64,000 nucleotides of DNA from Nansenia antarctica (Eukaryota; Chordata; Actinopteri; Argentiniformes; Microstomatidae). The position numbers and the translations under genes were made by a program. Each line of letters starts with the position of its first letter. The stretch's first letter is position 1. The notes under the pieces are model-generated. The model did not search any database, was not told the DNA's origin, and saw only the letters and a program-made list of their open reading frames with translations. Where the stretch lies: NCBI GenBank assembly GCA_963989245.1, contig OZ022345.1, forward strand, positions 23,384,696-23,448,695, read 5' to 3'. Shown here one piece after another: positions 33,932-44,515 of the stretch.

Positions 33932-34392
33932 ATGTTAGCCCCGGTGTGTGTGTGGAACTAGAGGCCCTAAAGGCCACATGCACTAACATACACCTTTTAC
34001 TGTATGTCACATGTTATTTATTTATGTTAGCCCCGGTGTGTGTGTGGAACTAGAGGCCCTAAAGGCCACATGCACTTACATACACCTTTTACTGTATGTC
34101 ACATGTTATTTATTCATGTTAGCCCCGGTGTGTGTATGGAACTAGAGGCCCTAAAGGCCACATGCACTAACATACACCTTTTACTGTATGTCACATGTTA
34201 TTTATTCATGTTAGCCCCGGTGTGTGTATGGAACTAGAGGCCCTAAAGGCCACATGCACTAACATACACCTTTTACTGTATGCCACATGTTATTTATTCA
34301 TGTTAGCCCCGGTGTGTGTATGGAACTAGAGGCCCTAAAGGCCACATGCACGAACATACACCTTTTACTGTATGTGACATGTTATTTATTCA
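33932..34392 (+). repeat. 92-bp tandem repeat, 5 copies
   Basis: Copies start atgttagccccggtgtgtg at 33932, 34024, 34116, 34208 and 34300, each followed by ggaactagaggccctaaagg and ttttactgtatgtcaca. Identity is very high. Confidence 0.97.
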
Positions 34393-34587
34393 GATCTGTT
34401 TAGGAAGAATTAACGTAATGTAATGTTGTGAGTCATCGCAGGACCTCGTTTTATTAGACTAATCACATTGAAGCAGCTAGCTAATAGCTATCCACCCTCT
34501 TTAGCTTTACGTTAGCTGCAGGTAGGTTTACGGCAGTAGCAGTTAGGTTGCTAGGTAACGCTAGCTAACTCCAGCTAGCTGATAACA

Positions 34588-34767
34588 ATGGCGGATGCTA
34601 GTAGCGGTGGACTAACCAACACAGCAAGCAGTTCTTTACCAAAGCAAGTTCGGGGGCCAGGTTTTGCACGCTTGGTTGTTACACAAGTAACCAGCTTGTT
34701 GTCAAAGCACAAACTGGTTAGAACGAGGCTAGGATTTAGCCAGTATGATTTGAAGCCTGTGTGCTGA
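34588..34767 (+). CDS. Small open frame of 59 residues, unrecognised
   Basis: The ATG context is favourable (acaATGG). The protein begins MADASSGGLTNTASSSLPKQ and ends RTRLGFSQYDLKPVC. It is basic in the middle, with no signal peptide or membrane segment. The upstream 150 bp is rich in gctagc motifs typical of transposon 5' regions in this window, so it may be a transposon first exon rather than a host gene. Low confidence. Confidence 0.25.
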   Translation: MADASSGGLTNTASSSLPKQVRGPGFARLVVTQVTSLLSKHKLVRTRLGFSQYDLKPVC

Positions 34768-34796
34768 CTTATTTAAGCTGTAGTGGTTTTATATCA

Positions 34797-35208
34797 TGTT
34801 ATACTGAGAAATGTAAGTCTCTCTAAAGTAGGGGCGAAATCTAGCACTCAAGGAAGGCCCATTTCCTTCCTGAAAGGGATGGGCCAAGATCTGTGGCGCA
34901 GTGAACAATTCTGACTATGGACAAGGCCCATAACTTATGTAATCACAGATTTGTATAATATGATTGGTTCCCAAGAATAGTGACCTCATGACCAAGGGCA
35001 GTTCTATATATATGAGTCCCACCCATCGTTGGGGGCTTTTTGCTTTCTGCTTGCTTCTTGCTGCTGCGCTCATGTAAACTTGGCATAATAAAATGCCTCT
35101 TTGGAGACAATTGATCTAAGCTCTTTGTGCTTTGTAAGTTCTACTAAATCTATTAAGAATCAATTATATCCACAACAAAGCAATATCACATACGTACTGT
35201 TATACTGA
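34797..35208 (+). mobile_element. Putative solo LTR or retroposon with direct-repeat flanks
   Basis: A TATA-like box (tctatatatatgag, about 35003) precedes AATAAA (35086) by about 85 bp, and a U5-like tail follows. The 11-bp sequence tgttatactga occurs on both sides (34797-34807, 35198-35208) and could be a target duplication, though that is long for an LTR element. No coding. Confidence 0.4.
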
Positions 35209-35254
35209 ATATCAGCACGGCTATGATTCGGTCGTAGGTATGAGGCAGCAGAGT

Positions 35255-35520
35255 CTAATGTCTCTTAGGGCAGGAGCCTATCTCCTGTTTCCGTAGCATG
35301 TGGTGGCTTGATACAAGTACACCCCCTGGACATGACCCTGGTATGTCGCAGGGTCTTACCCCCCCCAATCCAACCCTTAATGCTGAGTGCCAAGCAGGGA
35401 GGCATCGGGTACCATTTGAATAGTCTTTGGTATGACTCGGCTGGTGATCGAACTCACAACCTCCCAATCTCAGGGTGGACACCCTATGGAGTAGCTGGTT
35501 TAAATTAGGTATTTAGGCAT
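35255..35520 (+). repeat. Dispersed repeat, uninterrupted copy
   Basis: Contains gggcaggagcctatctcctg, gtagcatgtggtggcttg, cctggacatgaccctggt and gaactcacaacctcccaat. It is the same repeat as 9420-9465 plus 10117-10190 and serves as the empty site for the insertion there. Confidence 0.75.
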
Positions 35521-35534
35521 GGGCCTACTCTCCA

Positions 35535-35826
35535 CCCCCCGCACCAACCTACGGACCTTTGGGGGCAGAGCTTTCAGTGTGGCAGCTCCCACCCTCTGGA
35601 ACTCTCTCCCCACAGCAATCCGCAATGCCCCTACCCTGGACACTTTTAAATCGGCCCTCAAAACCCACTTGTTCTCTAAGGCCTTTGGACCCTAGTCTAG
35701 TTTTGTCACTCTCGTTGTCTTTGTTTCTTTGCTTTGTTTTTCTGTTCTGTCTGTCTGACTTTCTGTCTATGAAATCTGTTAAGCGTCCTTGGGTTTGAGA
35801 AAGGCGCTATATAAATCTAAGCTATT
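35535..35826 (+). pseudogene. LINE ORF C-terminus and 3' end
   Basis: A frame with small interruptions reads FSVAAPTLWNSLPTAIRNAP, then FKSALKTHLFSKAFGP and stop, the characteristic C-terminal tail of a group of fish LINEs. The 3' end is gcgtccttgggtttgagaaa, ggcgctatataaat. 5'-truncated. Confidence 0.75.
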
Positions 35827-35828
35827 AT

Positions 35829-37641
35829 TAGGGATCTTCCGATATTGATATCGCATATCGCCGCGATATTGGTCCTGAATGCTGGATCGCAGATCGCACC
35901 AGAAAAAAAATAGGCAGCGATCTGGGGCTCGCGATCCGGCGTGTCACTCACGTGATGACAACAGTAGTAGTCAGTGGTCACGAGCATGAGAGTTGGCTAG
36001 TAGCTACCTGTGTGTAATGAGTCTCACAATGTCATGATGCTAGCTGGTGAAATCATAAACCATTTGTTTACGTAATTTTTCGGTTGTTTACATAGTCTGA
36101 AACTACAGATGGTAAGCTTTCAAATGATGCGTCATACATTGAAATCGGAAAAAAATTCAAGACGACACGAGTATTTGAATGTTTGTTTGTATCAATGTTG
36201 AATGGTGACTGCTAAAAACGCTGCTAACAGCTAGTGCCTAACGTTTCGTTCTAAAACGAAATTATGTTTACAAGCCAGGTAGGGCTGCAACGATTAGTCG
36301 ATTAGTCACGACTAACCGATTACGAAAATTCGTCGACGTGAAATGTTGTTGTCGACTAATCGCATAAAAAGATATATTTTTAAAAAACGGGATTTAAAAA
36401 AAAAAAAAAATATTTTTTTAATTTATTTTTTTAAACGGGAGCCATGCAAGAATCAGCTGGGTAAGTTTTAGCTAACGTTGTTAGCCAACTGGCTAACGTT
36501 ATATTGTTAGGGTCGTAATGTTTATGTTAGCTTTACTGTTACATGTTGGAAAACAACGTCTCATGGACAGGGCTGTACATGCTATGAGCGTTTGTGCTAT
36601 TAATTTATTTGCCCTGTGGCACGCATGTGACAGACAGAGGCGCTTGTATGTAACGTTACGTAGCAGGGGTTTTCCATGTTGAAGCCAGGAGAACGCGAGA
36701 TGAAATGAAGTGAGGGGTGGTCGCTATTAAAATACCAGGTAGTCATGGTGGATGATCATGAATGATGCTTGATAAGTGAATGCTATTTCAATTATGTTGA
36801 GTCCACCAGCGAGCTGTCTGTAAGATAAACAGCGCCAAGCGTAGCCTACTAACGTGAGCTGTCTGTAGTCTAGCCAGCAATGCTAGCTAGCCAATCAACT
36901 AGCTCTGTGAGCAGCTGTAGCTTGGCGTAACGTTAGGTTAGATAGCTAGTTAAGCCGGATTTATGCTTCTGCGTCGCCATTTACGCGCAGCGAAAAGCCA
37001 CACGACTAATCGAAAAAATAATCGACAGATTAGTCGACTACCAAAATAATCGTTAGTTGCAGCCCTAAAGCCAGGTATCACTTACCGGTAGCCTCTGGCA
37101 ACAGTGAATCCAACCCACAGATTATAAGTATTTAGTGATCGTTAAACTGTTGTATATTATATCGAGTGGTACTTAAAACAAGTTGCCTGTTATGAAAAAA
37201 ACGAAAAGCAGATATTGTTGACACCCCTTTGATTCTGGGACTGGTTTCTGGTCTCACCAGCAGCGTCACTAGGCTACACTTTTAAAAAGGGTGCTATAAT
37301 TGATTTGCCATTTGTAAGAGAAGATAAATAGAATAAAAACATGAAGGCACTAAAACTAGAAATCAGACAGTAACTCTATTTTTTCTACAATGCTGAATGC
37401 TGCTGTTTAAATAGTTTTAACTGTAAACCAGTTGGTCACTGAGTACTGCAGAGTACTGTTTTTGTTGCTTGAATAAAGGCTGGCAGTCTTTAATAGCTAA
37501 CTGTGGACTATACTGGGGAAGTATTTGTTATTATTCAGGAGTAAAACAATAAATTCAAATATCGGATCGGTATCGGTATCGCAGATACCTGAAGCCCAGG
37601 TATCGGTATCGGTAGTAAAAAAATGGGATCGGGACATCCCT
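35829..37641. mobile_element. hAT-like non-autonomous element, split by another hAT
   Basis: The left end is tagggatcttccgatattga; the right end inverted is tagggatgtcccgatccc. Interior near the ends is rich in cggtatcgg. No matching target duplication was found. It contains the complete hAT 36280-37067, which proves that insertion is younger. Another right terminus of the same family is at 43826-43902. Confidence 0.65.
36280..37067. mobile_element. Non-autonomous hAT (788 bp), TSD aagccagg
   Basis: The left end is tagggctgcaacgattagtc; the right end inverted is tagggctgcaactaacgatt. The perfect duplication aagccagg lies at 36272-36279 and 37068-37075. Subterminal cgactaatcg palindromes on both sides. 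No transposase. Confidence 0.95.
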
Positions 37642-38168
37642 ACCATCAACCATACATCATATCCTAACCCCCATTTCAATGCATTATAGACATTTTCTTT
37701 ACAACAAGCATAACAAAAAAATCGCTGTTATGCCGCTATGAGTACACTGACCAACGCGACGCAGACCGACCAACGCAGGACTATAAATTGGGAGAGCCCT
37801 TGCGTAGGCTACGGCGTAGCCGCACGTAAATTTGACGCAGAAGTATAAATTGGGACTGAGGTTCAGATATTTTATTTTGATAGCCTATCTTAGGCATTTG
37901 CCCTCCATGCTTAGAGTGAAGTTCAAGTGTTTAGAGTATGATAGGCATAGGACTGGGTCAGCGAGCAGTGAGTTTCAGTACATGCTTTGTTACAGCTTCT
38001 ATAGTGATATGAGACTTCCATAAATATTTTCATATAATGTCCCAATTTATTTTCCTTTTTTTACCAAGATGTTGGCTACTTGTATAGCCTATTGTTAATT
38101 AAAAGAGGTTACATTCAAATGATATGTGTCATTTAGCATTTGTCTGATATAATGTATATTGAAGTAGG
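37642..38168. other. Intergenic, with a Harbinger remnant
   Basis: 37740-37855 carries gcgtaggctacggcgtagcc and gcacgtaaatttgacgcaga, matching the right end of the Harbinger element at 8915-8965. It is an eroded terminus. The rest is AT-rich without a recognised feature. Confidence 0.5.
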
Positions 38169-38292
38169 CTATATACCGTTCAAAAGTTTGGGGTCACCCA
38201 GACAATTTTGTGCAAAATGAATAGAAAATATAGTCTAGACATTGACATGGATAGAAATAATTATTTTTTATTTGAAATAATTATTTTGTCCT

Positions 38293-39238
38293 TCAAACTT
38301 TGCTTTCGTCAAAGAATGCTCCCTTTGCAGCAATTACGGCATTGCAGACCTTTGGCATTCTAGCGGTTAATTTGTTGAGGTAATCTGAAGAAATTTCACC
38401 CCACGCTTCTTGAAGCACCTCCCACAAGTTGGATTGGCTTGATGGGCACTTCTTGCGTACCATACGGTCAAGCTGCTCCCACAACAGCTCAATGGGGTTG
38501 AGATCTGGTGACTCCCCTGGCCACTCCATTACAGACAGAATACCAGCTGCCTGCTTCTTTCCTAAATAGTTCTTGCATAATTTGGAGGTGTGCTTTGGGT
38601 CATTGTCCTGTTGTAGGAGGAAATGGCTCCAATCAAGCGCTGTCCACAGGGTATGGCATGGCGTTGCAAAATTTAGTGATAGCCTTCCTTATTCAAAATC
38701 CCTTTTACCTTGTACAAATCTCCCACATTACCAGCACCAAAGCATTCCCATACCATCACATTACCTCCACCATGCTTGACAGATGGCGTCAGGCACTCTT
38801 CCAGCATCTTTTCATTTGTTCTGTGTCTCACAAATGTTCTTCTGTGTGATTAAAACACCTCAAACTTCGATTTGTCTGTCCATAACACTTTTTTCCAATC
38901 TTCCTCTGTCCAATGTCTGTGTTCTTTTGCCCATATTAATTATTTTCCTTTTATTGGCCAGTCTCAGATATGGCTTTTTCTTTGCCACACTGCCTAGAAG
39001 GCCAGCATCCCGGAGTCGCCTCTTTTGCGGTTTTGCGGGTACCATTTAATGAAGCTGCCAGTTCAGGACCTGTGAGGTGTCTATTTCTCAAACTAGAGAC
39101 TCTAATGTACTTGTTTTCTTGCTCAGTTGTGCACCGGGGCCTCCCACTTCTCTTTCTACTCTGGTTAGAGCCTGTTTGTGCTGTTCTCTGAAGGGAGTAG
39201 TACACACCGTTGTAGGAAATGTTCAGTTTCTTGGCCAT
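38293..39238 (-). pseudogene. Tc1 transposase, broken
   Basis: The N-terminal frame 39238-38951 has the paired-type helix-turn-helix (MAKKLNISYNGVYYSLQRT, then RKRSGRPRCTTEQENKYI). The C-terminal frame 38529-38293 has the third catalytic region (WPGESPDLNPIELLWEQLDR). The middle, which should carry the first two catalytic aspartates, is in shifted frames. Extra lesions include a missing stretch near 38930. Inactive. Confidence 0.85.
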
Positions 39239-39288
39239 TTCTCACATGGAATAGCCTTCATTTCTAAGAACAAGAATAGACTGTCGAG

Positions 39289-40218
39289 TAGGGCTGGGTT
39301 CAAAAAATCGATTTCCCGATTCATAAATCCCGAGATCGATCTTTCATGTTATTTATTTTTTTGGCTTGCAGCTTCAACCCGCAACGAGATCTCGTGGCCA
39401 GATCTCGCACTACAAGAATTTATCATATCTCACGCAACGACCAGGCTTAAAGGCAGATGTCTGGGTGCATTTTAGATGTAAAAATTATGACGATAGAGAT
39501 GAGCAGGACAAAAGCAAAGCCATAAGCAAGCTGTGCGCAGTGGAGGTTAAATTTAGTGGAAACACCACAAATCTACGGAACCACTTATTGAGGCATCACC
39601 CTGACGTGAAACATGGAAAAGCGGATCCGAAACAAGCCTCGCTGATAAAGACGTTTGGTTGCAAATTACAATCAAATTCTCCGCGTGCCCAACAAATTAC
39701 TACAGCGTTGTCAGTGTCGTCAGTGTACTAGAACCACGCTACGTGTTACCGACACGCAAACAGTTGAGTGAAGTGATCGTCCCAGACATGTCCGCGCCGG
39801 TGAAACGTGACATCGCAACTACACTCCAGCCATCAGAGAGAGTTGCCATAACGTGTGACAGCTGGACATCCAGAGCAATGGACTCGTACCTGACAATCAC
39901 TTGCCACTTTATCAGCGAGGCTTGTTTCGGATCCTCTTTTCCATGTTTCACGTCAGGGTGATGCCTCAATAAGTGGTTCCGTAGATTTGTGGTGTTTCCA
40001 CTAACTTATTGTTACTGTATACTACAGTATTTTAATCATCATTGATTTTCCAATTATGTTTATTCCTGAATAAAATCTTCCAATCTCCAAAAAGTGAGAA
40101 AGCAGTAATGAAGGGCTTTAGTTTCATGGACATTATGGTTCACAATGTGTTTTTTTGGTTCCCCAAAATACCCTCATCTATGGCACTATTTTCGTTTGAG
40201 TTTTGCACATTTTTATTT

Positions 40219-40256
<38 letters not shown>

Positions 40257-40659
40257 GCAAATAAGCTATTTGAGACAGTCCTGAGGGATGTCTTGTTTAC
40301 CGATAGGCTATGTTTGTAGCCCCTTTATTTACACTGGCTGCAGTAAAGCACGTTAAAAAGCACTTTTTGTCGTGTCTGATTTAGCAAAATGTTGGTCAAT
40401 GATGTTCATTTATGTTCCAATAAGAAGTACATTCATGTAACTGCTTTGGAGTCAATTCTTAATGTAAACATTGATATGTTTAACAATGCTACATGTTATA
40501 GGGTTCCTTGAACCATTTATAGCATTAGTTCTGAGAATCTCTTCATATTCAAGGAAAATTGTTGATATTGTAACTAAATCGAATCGGAATCGAATCGAAT
40601 CGGGAGCTGTGAATCGGAATCGAATCGTTTTGGGAAATCAGTGGCGATACCCAGCCCTA
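39289..40659 (+). mobile_element. hAT element (1371 bp), deleted, TSD ctgtcgag
   Basis: The left end is tagggctgggttcaaaaaat; the right end inverted is tagggctgggtatcgcc. The perfect duplication ctgtcgag lies at 39281-39288 and 40660-40667. It is inserted in the Tc1 element. It retains a BED finger and part of the transposase N-terminal half, followed by an inverted copy of part of the finger region. Confidence 0.95.
39366..39961 (+). pseudogene. hAT transposase N-terminal remnant with BED finger
   Basis: The frame at 39366-39731 carries a BED-type zinc finger (VWVHFRCKNYDDRDEQDKSK, then SKLCAVEVKFSGNTTNLRNH and LLRHHP). Its first cysteine pair is partly altered. A frameshift near 39700 leads to the frame at 39730-39961 with EPRYVLPTRKQLSEVIVPDM and the catalytic-type ITCDSWTSRAMDSYLTITCH. 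Coding then stops at an inverted duplicate of 39557-39640. Confidence 0.85.
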
Positions 40660-41112
40660 CTGTCGAGTTTCATATGAAAGTTCTCTTTTTCTGGCCATTT
40701 TGAGAGTATAATCGAACCCACAAATGTGATGCTCCAGATACTCAACTAGCTCAAAGGAAGGCCATTTGTATAGCTTCTCTAACCAGCAAAACCGTTTTCA
40801 GCTGGGCTAACGTAATTGCACAAGGGTTTTCAAGGTTTTTCTAATCAGCCATTAGCTTTTTAACGCGATTAGCAAACACAATGTACCATTAGAACACTGG
40901 AATGACGGTTGCTGGAAATGGGCCTCTACACACCTATGTAGATATTCCATTAAAAAACAGATGTTTGCAGCTAGAATAGTCATTTTCCACATTAACAATG
41001 TATAGAGTGTATTTCTGATTAATTTGATGTTATCTTCATTGAAAAAAACCGTGCTTTTCTTTCAAAAATAAGGACTTTTCTAAGTGACCCCAAACTTTTG
41101 AACGGTAGTGTA

Positions 41113-41309
41113 TACAGTATATATATATATGTGTATATATATATATACACTGAATAATTATTTTGAGGGCCTATTCAGGGGGCAGGGGGAACATTGATTG
41201 GATGACACAGGTGGACCTGAGTGAGGATTCCAAGGGGAGGAACACAGGTGGATTTGATGATTGGACACGTGGACTGGGCAAAACGATGAACACCTGGGGA
41301 AGACAGATA
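41113..41309. other. Spacer between two Tc1-type elements
   Basis: Contains a (TA)n/(TATATG) run at 41117-41152 and unassigned sequence. No gene. Confidence 0.5.
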
Positions 41310-41554
41310 CACTATATCTCAAAAGTGAGTACACCCTTTAGATTTTTGCAAATATTCTGTCATATCCTTTCAGGGGATAACACTATCTTAATGAAACTTT
41401 GATATAACTTAAAGTAGTCAGTGTGCTGCTTGAATAACAGTATAGATTTATTGTCCATTGAAAATTACTCAGTACACAGCTGTTAATGTCTAAACAGCTG
41501 GCAACAAAAGTGAATACACCCCATAGTGAACATGTCTAAATTGTGCCCAAAGTG

Positions 41555-43216
41555 TCAATATTTTGTGTGACCATCATTGTTATCTTGCACTGCTTTAACC
41601 CTCCTGGGCATGGAATTCACCAGAGCTGCACAGGTTGCTTCTGGAATCTTCTTCCACTCCTCCATGACGACATCACGGAGCCCACGGATGTTGGACACCT
41701 TGCACTCCTCCACCTTCCTCTTGAGGATGCCCCACATGTGCTCAATTGGGTTTAGGTCTGGAGACATACTTGGCCAGTCCATCACCTTAACCTTCAGCTT
41801 CTTCAGCAAGGCCGTTGTCATCTTGGAGGTGTGTTTAGGGTCATTATCATGTTGGAAAACTGCCCTACGGCCCAGTTTCCGAAGAGAGGGGATCATGCTC
41901 TGCTGCAGGATGTCACAGTATATATTGGAATTCATGTGTCCCTCAATGAAATGCAGCTCCCCAGTGCCGGCAGCACTCATGCAGCCCCAGACCACGATGC
42001 TGCCACCACCATGCTTGACTGTAGGCAAAACACATTTGTCTTGGTACTCCTCACCAGGGTGCCGCCACACACGCCGGACACCATCTGACCCAAACAGGTT
42101 TATTTTGGTCTCATCAGACCACAGGACATGGTTCCAGTAACTCATGTTCTTGGATTCATTGTCTTCAGCAAACTGTTTGCGGCTTTCTTATAGGGCTGGG
42201 CAAACGATCAAAATTTCTTTTTCGATAATCGCAAGAATTAACGATCAATTATCGATTAATCGATAAGCTTTTATTTCATTAAAAAAAAAGTTATTTTTTT
42301 TCCTTGGGGAAAAAACTTGATTTGTGTTGCTATTGCACACATTCATTCATTCACATTCAAACTAGACACTACAGTCAGATAACAATCCTCTTAAACAAGG
42401 CAGTGAGTAGCTTAAATTGTTTAACTTAAAAACACATTTTACGTTATAAATAAAAATATAGAAAATAAGTAACTCACCATAGGAGCAGTAAAAAAACAGT
42501 TACTCACAAATAGGAGGATGACTGAAAACGTTAGTGTCCTTAAGAGCGTCCAGCTTAACTTAAATTTAAACTCCAGCGAGAGACTGTAGGCGGCAGGCCT
42601 ACTGGTTCTTGTTCAGAAAGATGATCATGTTTACATGTTCAGGGGTGAGAGACGAACGCAATCTGGTGACACGTGGACAAACTAATTTCCATTATTATTA
42701 AAAAATAAAAATAAATAAATAATAATATTAACGATTATCGAGCAAAATATTTTGTGATCGACCAAGATCCTTATCGATCAATTATCGATCGTCGATCATT
42801 GATGCCCACCCCTACTTTCTTATGCATCAGTTTCAGAAGAGGCTTCTGTCTGGGGCGACGGCCATACAAACCGATTTGATGCAGTGTGCGGCGTATGGTC
42901 TGGGCACTGACAGGCTGACATCCCACTTCTGCAACCTCTGCAGCAATGCTGGAAGCACTCGCACGTCTATTTTTGGAAAGCAACCTCTGGATATGACGCT
43001 GAGCACGTGGACTCAACTTCTTTGGTCGACCCTGGCGAGGCCTCTTCCGAGTGGAACCTGTCCTGGAAAACCGATGATCTTAGCCACTGTGCTGCAACTC
43101 ATTTTCAGGGTGTTGGCAATCTTCTTATAGCCAAGGCCATCTTTGTGAAGCGCAATAATCCTTTTTTTCAGCCGCTCAGAGAGTTCCTTGCCATGAGGTG
43201 CCATGTTGTCCAGCAT
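41555..43216 (-). pseudogene. Tc1-like transposase, nearly complete but broken
   Basis: N-terminal frame 43216-43013: MAPHGKELSERLKKRIIALH with a helix-turn-helix (YKKIANTLKMSCSTVAKII). A frameshift near 43015-43060 leads to frame 43016-42771 (SPRAQRHIQRLLSKNRRASA; second HTH). The hAT then interrupts. The catalytic domain, 42145-41555, is intact: WSDETKINLFG (first Asp), FQHDNDPKHTS (second Asp), MSPDLNPIEHMWGILKRK (third acidic residue). A single frameshift and the hAT insertion account for its inactivity. Confidence 0.9.
42191..42814. mobile_element. Non-autonomous hAT (624 bp), TSD ctttctta
   Basis: The left end is tagggctgggcaaacgatc; the right end inverted is taggggtgggcatcaatgat. The perfect duplication ctttctta lies at 42183-42190 and 42815-42822. 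Subterminal tatcgatta/cgatcg palindromes. No transposase. It sits in the coding region of the Tc1-like element. Confidence 0.94.
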
Positions 43217-43571
43217 TCAGAGAGAATTGTGCCCAAAACACCAAATTTAACAGCCAAGCTTATCATTTACACCTGAATCCTTGTAACACTAACGAGTCAC
43301 ATGACACCAGGGCGGGAAAACAACATCATTGGGCACAATTAGGACATGTTCACTATGGGGTGTACTCACTTTTGTTGCCAGCTGTTTAGACATTAACAGC
43401 TGTGTACTGAGTAATTTTCAAAGGACAATAAATCTATACTGTTATTCAAGCAGCACACTGACTACTTTAAGTTATATCAAAGTTTCAGTAGGATAATGTT
43501 ATCCTCTGAAAGGATATAACAGAATATTTGCAAAAATCTTAAGGGTGTACTCACTTTTGAGATATACTGTA

Positions 43572-43975
43572 ACTGAACAGAAAACATAGGAAGACGTAAC
43601 AGTATGTAAACCATGAAGGCCACGTTTATGATGTCTTTTATACAGCCATATCGACTGACTTGGGCTTCAGGCCCTAACTGGGTGATCGGCCAGACTTTTA
43701 CTATGCCATAAAAATGGGTCTGCGTTTACTTGGTGCCTAATGGATCAAGACTTTTGTCTAAAAAGCAAAAAATATGTAGGCTATTATCCAGTCAGTAGGC
43801 CTACAGTTATGTATTTAAAAAAAGATCGGTATCGGTAGATCTTGAGGAAGAAAATCGGTGATCGGTATCGGCCCCAAAAATCCAGATCGGAGCATCCCTA
43901 CTCCTGGTACTTTTTTGATATGGTTTGTGAAATGTATCCTTGACTGTTTGTGCTTCATTTGTTTTCTATACACAG
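43572..43975. other. Flank of the zinc-finger gene with a hAT end
   Basis: 43826-43902 (agatcggtatcgg .. gagcatcccta) is an isolated right terminus of the TAGGGATG hAT family. 43903-43975 ends in a good acceptor (tttgttttctatacacag), so it is probably intron. Confidence 0.55.
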
Positions 43976-44515
43976 ATCCACCTCACAGCTACTGTTTCTG
44001 AACCCAAGTCCACAGAGTTCCTGCTGTGGTTCTTCAGTCCAGAAAAGCACAACGTGGGGTCCAAAGATGGTGGCCGTGAAGCTGGAATACGGCAGTCAAA
44101 CACTGGAAGTCAACATGGTCGTGAAAGAGGAGGAAGGAGGAGAGGAAGTGGACGAGAAAGATGTGATGGTGAAAGAGGAGGAGGAAGTGGAGGAGAAAGA
44201 TGTGATGGTGAAAGAGGAGGAGGAGGAAGGAGGAGGAGAGGAAGTGGAGGAGAAAGATGTGATGGTGAAAGAGGAGGAAGTGGAGGAGAGGGATGTGATG
44301 GTGAAAGAGGAGGAGGAGGTTAGAGGAGAGGAGGAAGAAAAGAAAGATGTGATGGTGAAAGAAGAAGAAGAGGAGGAAGAGATTAAAGATGTGATAGTGA
44401 AAGAAGAGGGAAGAGGATATGAAGTTGTGAAAGGAGAGGAAGTGGAGGAGGAAGATGTAATGATGAAAGAAGAGCAAGGAGAAGATGAATTGGTGGACAC
44501 AGATGATGAGGATGT
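43976..44515 (+). CDS. Acidic (VKEEE-repeat) exon of a C2H2 zinc-finger gene, split by a hAT
   Basis: The acceptor tatacacag ends at 43975. The start codon is probably ATG 44067 (MVAVKLEYGSQTLEVNMVVK); an in-frame upstream ATG lies at 43950, outside the exon. From there to 44515 the product is a string of imperfect DVMVKEEE(E)VEEK repeats, strongly acidic and likely disordered. This exon type precedes finger exons in fish C2H2 genes. The exon end should be GATGAGGATG|GTGAGT, and that end now lies at 45815-45821, behind a 1299-bp hAT. If read through, translation enters the transposon (RDGRFPIIETEKPSK..) and stops at about 44648. Splicing around the insertion is conceivable but unproven. Confidence 0.75.

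Larger units (their letters stand above)
38170..41112 (-). mobile_element. Tc1/mariner element, interrupted by a hAT
   Basis: The terminal inverted repeat accgttcaaaagtttggggt occurs at the left (38176) and inverted at the right (about 41086-41106), with TA flanks. The minus strand encodes a broken Tc1-type transposase. The hAT 39289-40659 sits in its 5' part. It would be about 1.57 kb without the insertion, usual for Tc1 elements. Confidence 0.88.
41310..43569 (-). mobile_element. Tc1-like element with long inverted repeats, interrupted by a hAT
   Basis: Inverted repeats of about 215-225 bp lie at 41310-41530 and 43335-43569, ending cactatatctcaaaagtgag / cagtatatctcaaaagtgag. TA flanks both sides (41308-41309, 43570-43571). 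Inside each repeat the motif aaaagtga(g/a)tacaccc occurs twice, the IR/DR arrangement of Sleeping Beauty-type elements. A frameshifted transposase lies between; the hAT 42191-42814 splits it. Without the hAT it is about 1.63 kb. Confidence 0.92.

Noticed and set aside
41577..42140. 187-aa plus-strand frame
   Set aside because: Exact antisense of the conserved Tc1 catalytic domain.
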